This document shows, one piece after another, positions 1 through 4,852 of a stretch of DNA of 10,158 bases (position 1 is the stretch's first letter; every line of letters starts with the position of its first letter). The stretch lies in the NCBI GenBank assembly GCA_964342485.1, contig CAYFFO010000048.1, positions 1 through 10,158 on the forward strand, given 5' to 3'. Both the position numbers and the translations under genes were made by a program. The DNA is from CAYFFO01 sp964342485 (GTDB lineage: Bacteria; Chloroflexota; Dehalococcoidia; Lucifugimonadales; CAJWER01). Below the pieces are notes generated by a model. The model had not been told where the DNA came from, made no database searches, and was given only the letters and a program-made list of their open reading frames with translations.

Positions 1-79
1 TTCAAACCTGGCAGGGCATCCTGTGAAATTACGGTTTAGGATGAAAGACTCAGATATCTATTCATTCAAATTCGATTAA
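1..79 (+). CDS. 3' end of an unidentified gene (partial)
   Basis: Reading from base 2, an open frame encodes 25 residues and stops at TAA 77-79. The last residues read G-HPVKLRFRMKDSDIYSFKFD. This resembles the closing strand pair 'G-x-PVRLRF-x-(L/M)-x-DA-x-LYSFxF' seen at the C terminus of beta-rich carbohydrate-active or glycosidase-associated proteins, which would fit the GH127-like gene elsewhere in the window. The rest of the gene is outside the window, so family and function cannot be assigned. Frame 1 is also open for 12 codons, but its peptide has no recognisable pattern. No clear terminator follows. Confidence 0.55.
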   Translation, partial: SNLAGHPVKLRFRMKDSDIYSFKFD

Positions 80-275
80 GTAGGATCCAAATAATCCATA
101 CGATTTGGGATTATCTTAATAGCTGGGTTGATCCCTGGAGCGGTTCTATTCTTCTGGGCTGTGGGGAGTCTGGTTAAATCCAAACATCAGACCTATACAG
201 GTGGGTTCTGCTGTATTGGGTGATAGGGACTCTCTTCATTCTCATAGACTCTAAGATAGAGGAATTAGCGTATCA

Positions 276-335
276 GGTAAGGGTTTATGTCAACTGGTTA
301 TATCTGGGGTTATAATGTCGTCACGATAACTACTT
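276..335 (+). promoter_or_regulatory. Promoter/operator A of the HIT gene
   Basis: TATAAT at 311-316 is a perfect -10 box. It is embedded in an inverted repeat, GTTAT (309-313) - 12 bases - ATAAC (326-330). A further GTTAT lies at 297-301, exactly 12 bases upstream of the first. There is no good -35 hexamer at 16-18 bases (TGTCAA at 288-293), which suggests dependence on an activator or on DNA contacts in the repeated block. Bases 284-335 match 4782-4833 at 44 of 52 positions, and 276-302 match the region before the ceramidase-like gene. The expected start of transcription, about 323, puts the downstream arm at or just after +1, a position that suits an operator. Confidence 0.65.
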
Positions 336-346
336 TCAGAACATAA

Positions 347-727
347 ATGAAACATCTTGTAGCTGACAATTATAAAGATAAAGATAGAGACTGTGTTTTT
401 TGCAATATTGAAAAACGTATGTTTCTAATCGAGAATGAACTTTCATATGCCATATTGGATATTAATCCGATAGCTTCTAACCACACTCTCATAATACCGA
501 AACGTCATGTTTATGATTTTTTCGATCTGTACCAATCTGAGATAAATGCGATATACGCAATATTACTAGAGAGACGCAAAGCTATTGAGAAATTTGATAC
601 TGATGTAACAGGTTTTAATATACTGGTTAGCTCAGGAGAGGATGCTGGTCAAGAAGTTCCTCATGCTCATGTTCACCTAGTTCCTACGACTGTACCAAGA
701 GTTGTTAAATTAAATGATATGGAATAG
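347..727 (+). CDS. HIT-family (histidine triad) protein
   Basis: The 126-residue product is a member of the HIT superfamily, which hydrolyses or transfers nucleotidyl groups from substrates such as AMP-amidates or dinucleoside polyphosphates. The signature H106-A-H108-V-H110-L-V-P lies near the C terminus. By family analogy H108 is the nucleophile that becomes nucleotidylated. An N-terminal C16-V-F-C19 pair and the segment N-H-T-L-I-I-P-K-R-H in the first half are typical of HIT proteins with a structural zinc site. Length fits a single-domain HINT/FHIT-like enzyme, and there is no signal peptide, so it is cytoplasmic. The ATG at 347 has no clear Shine-Dalgarno sequence, and the predicted 5' UTR is only about 24 bases. 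The ceramidase-like gene follows 75 bases downstream and may be partly cotranscribed. The substrate is unknown. Confidence 0.9.
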   Translation: MKHLVADNYKDKDRDCVFCNIEKRMFLIENELSYAILDINPIASNHTLIIPKRHVYDFFDLYQSEINAIYAILLERRKAIEKFDTDVTGFNILVSSGEDAGQEVPHAHVHLVPTTVPRVVKLNDME

Positions 728-740
728 CCACCTTTCATTA

Positions 741-782
741 GGTAAGGTCTTATGTCTACTGTTTATAAAGAGATTAGTATAT
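741..782 (+). promoter_or_regulatory. Degenerate promoter repeat before the ceramidase-like gene
   Basis: Bases 741-767 align without gaps to 276-302 upstream of the HIT gene (GGTAAGG, then TTATGTC, then ACTG and TTATA in register, with about five mismatches). At the position matching the HIT -10 box sits TAGTAT (775-780), which agrees with TATAAT at four of six bases. The downstream ATAAC arm is not conserved. This is either a weak secondary promoter for the ceramidase-like gene or a decayed duplicate of promoter A. Confidence 0.4.
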
Positions 783-802
783 CCAATCCATAGGAGAGAT
801 AA

Positions 803-2254
803 ATGGGCGTTTCAGCAAAAAGAATACTAACAGGAGGTGTTGCTAGGGTAGATATTACCCCACCGATTGGGTTTAGACTTCAGGGAATAATGCGTAGAAT
901 AGAGCCTTCAGTGTCTGTCCACATGCCGTTATACGCAACCGGTATCGTTTTGTCTGATGAGCAAAAAAAAATTGTTGTATTTGACTGCGACTTAATTGGT
1001 ATGGATATTCCTTTAGCGAACGAAATCAGACAAAAAATTGCGAATCGCCTGGATTTAGACATCGGCAATGTTACTGTTGCTTGCACTCACACTCACAACA
1101 GCCCTGCTACCAATAGAGCGGCTTTGGGAGGACCACACGACATACTACCCAAGGCAGGTGAAGTCGAGGCTTTAGATTCATATATCCGAACACTTGTACA
1201 AAAATTGGTTGGTGCAGCCGTTGAGGCAGATCTATCAAGAATTCCCGTAAGGTTTGGTTCAGCAACAGGTTCAGCCGATGTAAATATTAATAGGGAAGAA
1301 ATGACTGACCAAGGCAAAGTTGTGGTTGGACGTAATCCCAAAGGAGTGTCCGATTCTAGTGTTGACGTATTAAGAATTGATGATTTGTCAGGTAATCCAT
1401 TAGCAGTGTTATGTTCTTTTGCAGCTCATCCAGTTGTGATGGGAATTAATAGTTATATGATTGGGCCTGATTATCCTGGATTTGTTAGAAAAAGAGTAGA
1501 ACAAATTATGGGCACTACATGCATGTTCCTAACTGGAGCAGCTGGAAATCAAGCAACAATAGAATTCTTGCAAGATGATTGGGAAGAAGTAGACCGTATC
1601 GGTACGATAATAGGTTGTGAAGTGGCCAAAGTAGCTATGGGAATTGAAACAAGACCACACCATGTAATAAGAGAAGCTCAAAACTCTATGGCTAGCTTGG
1701 CTTTGTATAGAAAGGAATATATAGATGCTCCTTCACACAATATATTCGATGTGGCCAGCACTTTTGTTACGGTACCTCTACAGACCCTTCCAACAATTGA
1801 TGAAGCTAGACTCCAGTTTAAAAAGTTTGAGGAACTTTTATCTGATACCGAATCATTAGGTAAAACAGGAAATGACCTTGTTCATGCTCATATGATGTTT
1901 CGTTGGTCCAAAGGGGTAATGGAAAAAGTATCGACTGGAATCACACAACCTGAGTTAAATTTTCAAGTTGTGGGCTACAGGTTAGACGATTTTGTATTGA
2001 TTAGTATGCCTGGAGAACCATTTGCAGAAATTGGTATAGGAGTTAAGCAAAAATCTAAGGCTAAAACCACAATGTTTTCAGGTTATGGGAATGGAGTTCT
2101 GGCCTACTGGCCAACAGCTGATACAGTTGAAAAAGGAGGAATGGCTGTGGAAGCAGCTGTAAAGACCTACGATATCCCTTCTCCTCCAACTTTTAAAACG
2201 GTTGATATCATAGTGTCAGAAATTTCACTAATGCTTCAGAAACTAGGACTATGA
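803..2254 (+). CDS. Neutral/alkaline ceramidase-like hydrolase
   Basis: The 483-residue product matches the N-terminal catalytic fold of neutral/alkaline (non-lysosomal type) ceramidases, zinc enzymes that hydrolyse an amide bond. The start 'G-V-A-R-V-D-I-T-P-P' (12-21) is the family's opening strand. Zinc-site motifs appear in order: T95-H-T-H98, A-A-H209-P, P-G-E405-P and G-Y428-G-N-G. These fit the His/His/Glu/Tyr ligand set known from Pseudomonas ceramidase. The region that holds the catalytic Ser there (NxGDVSPN) reads T-G-A-A-G-N249-Q here, so the chemistry or substrate may differ. The protein is shorter than secreted ceramidases, lacks their C-terminal beta domain and has no signal peptide. 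It belongs to the broad cytosolic branch of the family whose substrates are mostly unknown. AGGAGA at 792-797 is a good ribosome site for the ATG at 803. Confidence 0.8.
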   Translation: MGVSAKRILTGGVARVDITPPIGFRLQGIMRRIEPSVSVHMPLYATGIVLSDEQKKIVVFDCDLIGMDIPLANEIRQKIANRLDLDIGNVTVACTHTHNSPATNRAALGGPHDILPKAGEVEALDSYIRTLVQKLVGAAVEADLSRIPVRFGSATGSADVNINREEMTDQGKVVVGRNPKGVSDSSVDVLRIDDLSGNPLAVLCSFAAHPVVMGINSYMIGPDYPGFVRKRVEQIMGTTCMFLTGAAGNQATIEFLQDDWEEVDRIGTIIGCEVAKVAMGIETRPHHVIREAQNSMASLALYRKEYIDAPSHNIFDVASTFVTVPLQTLPTIDEARLQFKKFEELLSDTESLGKTGNDLVHAHMMFRWSKGVMEKVSTGITQPELNFQVVGYRLDDFVLISMPGEPFAEIGIGVKQKSKAKTTMFSGYGNGVLAYWPTADTVEKGGMAVEAAVKTYDIPSPPTFKTVDIIVSEISLMLQKLGL

Positions 2255-2306
2255 AGTCACTCCAAAGACGCGTTCAAAAGACTCTAAGAATCGATAGCCC
2301 ATAACC

Positions 2307-2330
2307 GTTATAATACAGCCGCAATAACTA
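2307..2330 (+). promoter_or_regulatory. Orphan promoter/operator copy E
   Basis: GTTAT (2307-2311) - 12 bases - ATAAC (2324-2328) with TATAAT at 2309-2314 has the same register and orientation as the elements before the HIT and FAD oxidoreductase genes, including the trailing TA. An extra ATAAC lies immediately upstream (2301-2305). No plus-strand gene follows. Transcription from here would run antisense through the enolase-family remnant toward the Gfo/Idh gene. The simplest reading is a promoter left behind when its gene was lost. Confidence 0.5.
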
Positions 2331-2337
2331 GTTGGAC

Positions 2338-2742
2338 TCAGAGATTTGGTTTGTCTTCAAATTTTCCTTCATTTTGGACAAACTCATAAATACGGTCAAA
2401 TTCTGATGAACCATCATCCTCCCAAATTTGTGTGTAAAAACCCCTTAACGCACCTTCTTCTCGTCCCGTAAATCGTTGAGTTAGACTCCCTTTCAAAGAT
2501 GGGATGTAAATTTTGTGGCCTCCAGGCAGACACAACACGCCAAAATGTTTTGGAACTTCTACAGGATTTTGCCCCGCCAATTTGTTTAAAGCTGCTTCAT
2601 CAACCTCAAAACCCAATCCCGGATTCTCAGGCACAGGAGAGAACCCTTCCGTAACCGGGATAGTCTTCGTAGTAATATCTTCAGAGTATTGCTCATCTAG
2701 ATTAATGGAATGGACAGTCACAGTCGGAAGCACGCAGGCCTT
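2338..2742 (-). pseudogene. 5'-truncated enolase-superfamily (MR/MLE) remnant
   Basis: The minus-strand frame encodes about 134 residues, starting just inside a stop (TAA at 2743-2745) and ending with TGA at 2338-2340. The peptide contains V-x-x-G-F-S-P-V-P-E-N-P-G-L-G-F-E-V-D-E-A-A-L, the typical closing segment of mandelate racemase/muconate lactonizing enzymes ('PGLGxExDExAL'). The tail carries W-E-D-D-G-S-S-E-F-D-R-I-Y-E-F. The N-terminal capping domain and the TIM-barrel metal ligands are missing. The homologous-looking text continues upstream of the only possible start (a GTG at 2733) as K-A-C, which shows that the frame was cut off rather than being a short gene. There is no Shine-Dalgarno sequence. 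The frame is free of internal stops, so the truncation may be recent. It is probably not functional. Confidence 0.7.
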
Positions 2743-2759
2743 TTAAACAAAAAAGACCA

Positions 2760-2800
2760 GTTATTGACTCCCTGATTTATAATGTCGATACGATAACTAC
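2760..2800 (+). promoter_or_regulatory. Promoter/operator D of the Gfo/Idh gene
   Basis: TATAAT at 2778-2783 lies inside TTTAT (2776-2780) - 12 bases - ATAAC (2793-2797), one base away from the GTTAT-N12-ATAAC element elsewhere in the window. From 2777 the 25 bases match the HIT promoter (from 310) at 23 positions. A further GTTAT is present at 2760-2764, here 16 rather than 12 bases upstream. No good -35 box is seen at normal spacing. Expected transcription start is about 2790. Confidence 0.6.
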
Positions 2801-2829
2801 TAAAGACAACCTTTTTAGGGAGAAAAATT

Positions 2830-3885
2830 TTGAAAAAATACAAGGTGGCTATAGTCGGATTAGGTCGAATGGGAAGTTTTATAGACATGTCTATTGCAAA
2901 TGCTACAAATCAGAGTGAAAGACTCGAGTTAGTGGCTGGATCGGATTTACAGGAAGAGCGTCGAGATCTGTTTGCAGATGCCTGGGATGTACCTGTTTAC
3001 GAAGATTACATGGATATGGTTAAGAAGGAAGAGCCAGATCTAGTCGCGATTTGTACGACCGCAACGGGCTTGCCGAAGCCAGGTAAAGAAGCTCCGACGA
3101 AGGATTTTGTCTCAGACTCCCATGCCGACGATGCAATTAATGTTGCTGATACAGGGGTACCTATGTTGTGGGTAGAGAAGGCAATGTCATGCTCGATTTC
3201 CAAAGCCGATGCAGTGTTAGCAGTTTGCAAAAAACAAGGCACGAAGTATGGATCGGGATTACTCCGCAGGCATAATAGCCGATATAAGGCTGTGCGCAAG
3301 GCTATAGAGGAAGGACAGATAGGCACCATACTAACAGCTGTTCATTTTGGTGGATCTAGCTTGATGCATGGACATATTCATTCGATTGATACCTTGTCAT
3401 ACCTTCTAGGAGATCCGAAGATTAATTCCGTACGTGGTGATCTTATCCCACGAGATACAGTTATTGAAGATAATAGGATCGATTCCGATCCCCGAGCAGT
3501 TTACCAGTTACAGTTGGAAAATGGAGTTATGGTTTCTACAGTTCCAGGTGGTGGTTTTGAATTTGAGATTATTGGAGATAAGGGTGCTATTCGACTGATG
3601 AATAATGGATCAAGCGTTGCAATGCGCAAGCCAGAGGAAGGCTCTTCGGGCCGTCCTAAGATGGTTGACGCTCCTTTCCCAGATATTGATGACATGAATA
3701 ACACTGTCGCATGCTTAGAGGATCTCGTCGATGCCCATGAAGGTAGTCGCCAAGCACATGGTGATATTGAAGTCACACATCATGTAACAGAAGCATGTAT
3801 AGCTGTCGCAGAAAGTCATCTTCAGGGTGGTGCATGGATTGATCTTCCTGTTGCCAATCGGGATATGTATATCTTCCATGTTTAG
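2830..3885 (+). CDS. Gfo/Idh/MocA-family NAD(P)-dependent oxidoreductase
   Basis: The 351-residue product has the two-domain layout of Gfo/Idh/MocA enzymes, which oxidise or reduce hydroxyl/keto groups on sugars, inositols and related compounds. The N-terminal Rossmann fold starts with V-A-I-V-G10-L-G12-R-M-G15 (GxGxxG). Strand beta-2 ends in G-S-D39, which would bind the ribose of NAD. W-V-E116-K117-A118 is the family E-K-P motif with Ala in place of Pro, and K117 is the expected catalytic lysine. H-I-H184-S-I-D187 is the usual H-x-x-D at the start of the C-terminal domain. Length is normal and there is no signal peptide. The start is TTG, supported by AGGGAGA at 2818-2824 with suitable spacing. 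The operator element 33-54 bases upstream ties it to the HIT and FAD oxidoreductase genes. The substrate is not predictable. Confidence 0.9.
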   Translation: MKKYKVAIVGLGRMGSFIDMSIANATNQSERLELVAGSDLQEERRDLFADAWDVPVYEDYMDMVKKEEPDLVAICTTATGLPKPGKEAPTKDFVSDSHADDAINVADTGVPMLWVEKAMSCSISKADAVLAVCKKQGTKYGSGLLRRHNSRYKAVRKAIEEGQIGTILTAVHFGGSSLMHGHIHSIDTLSYLLGDPKINSVRGDLIPRDTVIEDNRIDSDPRAVYQLQLENGVMVSTVPGGGFEFEIIGDKGAIRLMNNGSSVAMRKPEEGSSGRPKMVDAPFPDIDDMNNTVACLEDLVDAHEGSRQAHGDIEVTHHVTEACIAVAESHLQGGAWIDLPVANRDMYIFHV

Positions 3886-3998
3886 TGAGTCTAGGCACAG
3901 GGTAGGTATCTAATGAACCAAAAATGAGGTATTACAATCTGCTTCCTGACACATAATAGCTAACAGTCGTATGGAATGGTCACATAGTGATCTGATTT

Positions 3999-4238
3999 CT
4001 AACGACTACTGGTTTCTGGGTCTTCTTTCATTTCACCTGTAACTACTTGTGGAATAGGGAGTGATGCCATTGTCTGATAAGCTCTATCTAACAGAACAAA
4101 CGCCATGTTAAACCCATCGCCTGTAATTTGAGACATCCCTTCTGCCTCTAGGCTATGGTACAGATACATGTAGTCTTCCTTAACCTGAAGTACATTGGGG
4201 CTAATCATAACGTGCTCTATCAAGCTGTCAAATTCCAT
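3999..4238 (-). CDS. Small hypothetical protein, 79 residues
   Basis: I do not recognise this family. The ORF is supported by an excellent ribosome site on the minus strand: AAAGGAGAAC (4250-4241) followed two bases later by ATG at 4238. The product is acidic, has no cysteine and no membrane segment. It is probably alpha-helical through the middle (around residues 18-60), with a disordered, charged C terminus (G-E-M-K-E-D-P-E-T-S-S-R). It follows the DUF5679-like gene on the same strand after a 260-base gap, so it is probably transcribed separately. The residue pattern Y-M-Y-L-Y-H-S-L-E-A-E-G and the strong Shine-Dalgarno sequence argue that it is real rather than a chance frame. Confidence 0.6.
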   Translation of the reverse strand: MEFDSLIEHVMISPNVLQVKEDYMYLYHSLEAEGMSQITGDGFNMAFVLLDRAYQTMASLPIPQVVTGEMKEDPETSSR

Positions 4239-4498
4239 CAGTTCTCCTTTAATCTCTAAATGCGTCCTTCCAGTAAGTACGAATAACAGACCTGCCTTCA
4301 GGCGTTCAAGTCTTCACTTTGTCTAATATGCTAGAAGGATTAAGTCTCCTCATCTCCAACTTTCTCAAAGATGATTGATAGGTGTGGAAAATGTCTTGCA
4401 GTACGGGCGCCGGGCAGGTTATATCAGAAAGTTATTGGGTGACCAATAACCAATTGTCTGTCCAGCGGGTTTTACTATTTATTTCAATCCCTTACTAA
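4239..4498. other. Intergenic gap between two small minus-strand genes
   Basis: These 260 bases hold no ORF with a ribosome site. They contain the ribosome site of the 79-residue protein at the left edge and one strong hairpin at 4431-4450 (listed separately). I could not pick a convincing promoter for the 79-residue gene here: a TTGAAC on the minus strand has no good -10 partner. Confidence 0.5.
4431..4450 (-). terminator. Perfect hairpin downstream of the DUF5679-like gene
   Basis: GTTATTGG - GTGA - CCAATAAC forms an 8-bp perfect stem with a four-base loop, about 48 bases after the stop codon of the minus-strand DUF5679-like gene. On the minus strand it is followed by only a short T run (TTTCT), so as an intrinsic terminator it is weak. 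The stem ends are GTTAT and ATAAC, the same half-sites as the operator elements elsewhere but 10 rather than 12 bases apart. It could instead be a protein-binding site. Confidence 0.4.
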
Positions 4499-4681
4499 TT
4501 AACCTATTAGCTTTTCCACTTCAGCAACTTGACTGTCGCTTAGTATTCTAAATACCTTTTGAGTAGGGTCTTCTGCTGCAACACCTCGAACAGCCTTCCT
4601 GCCATTTTTCATGGTAACTATTTCGGGTTTATCAATTTCTACGGTCTTTTTTAATTTCATGCTATAAGCTGTAAGATTCAT
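4499..4681 (-). CDS. DUF5679-like small protein lacking its zinc cysteines
   Basis: The 60-residue product lines up with the DUF5679 zinc-ribbon pattern: aromatic-C-x-x-C-K-x-K, then (E/D)-x-V-T-x-K-N-G-R-x-A-x-x-G, then C-P-x-C-G-T-x-x-F-R-I. Here the middle block is fully recognisable (I-V-T-M-K-N-G-R-K-A-V-R-G) and the end reads T-Q-K-V-F-R-I. All four expected cysteines are gone: A-Y-S-M-K-L-K-K replaces the first knuckle and V-A-A-E-D-P replaces the second. The protein has no cysteine at all, so it cannot bind zinc in the usual way. A C-terminal tail of about 12 residues (S-D-S-Q-V-A-E-V-E-K-L-I-G) is added. A weak ribosome site (AAGGA) lies about ten bases before ATG 4681. The function of DUF5679 is unknown, and the family call is from memory of its pattern. 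Confidence 0.65.
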   Translation of the reverse strand: MNLTAYSMKLKKTVEIDKPEIVTMKNGRKAVRGVAAEDPTQKVFRILSDSQVAEVEKLIG

Positions 4682-4763
4682 TTTATTTATTCCTTAGTAT
4701 ATGTTTTAACTTGTCCATAATTTCATAGGTTACTTATAAATAAGAACAATTCTCAATTATATA

Positions 4764-4791
4764 AGAATAATTCCATTTCCATTTATGTCAA
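4764..4791 (-). promoter_or_regulatory. Possible divergent promoter for the DUF5679-like gene
   Basis: On the minus strand TTGACA (4791-4786), a perfect -35, is followed after 16 bases by TATTCT (4769-4764), a four-of-six -10. It points toward the DUF5679-like gene, leaving a 5' UTR of about 75 bases. The same TGTCAA block is part of promoter repeat C on the other strand, so the two promoters would overlap back to back. A better -10 (TATAAT, 4761-4756) lies 24 bases from the TTGACA, too far for standard spacing. Confidence 0.35.
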
Positions 4792-4833
4792 CTAGTTATA
4801 TCTGGAGTTATAATACATACACGATAACTAATT
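4782..4833 (+). promoter_or_regulatory. Promoter/operator C of the FAD oxidoreductase gene
   Basis: TATAAT at 4809-4814 sits inside GTTAT (4807-4811) - 12 bases - ATAAC (4824-4828), with another GTTAT at 4795-4799, exactly 12 bases upstream. The block matches 284-335 at 44 of 52 positions. Most differences fall in the five bases just after the -10 box, while the three half-sites are intact. That pattern fits conserved protein contacts rather than simple recent duplication. The gene starts 24 bases after the downstream arm. Confidence 0.65.
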
Positions 4834-4852
4834 CCTGGGTTTAGGTTTTTGA

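Noticed and set aside
95..223. Open frame encoding a hydrophobic stretch (IILIAGLIPGAVLFFWAVGS) ending in TGA 221-223
   Set aside because: It looks like one membrane helix, but the frame has no ATG, no ribosome site and begins right after a stop. It could be a decayed membrane protein fragment, which is too weak to annotate.
246..2289. Identical 11-mer AGACTCTAAGA at 246-256 and 2279-2289, each upstream of an operator element
   Set aside because: Spacing to the operator differs (about 63 and 28 bases), and an 11-base match is not decisive. It may be a remnant of duplicated promoter sequence.
2513..2746. 77-codon plus-strand ORF opposite the enolase-family remnant
   Set aside because: It is the antisense shadow of the remnant, without a ribosome site or a recognisable protein pattern.
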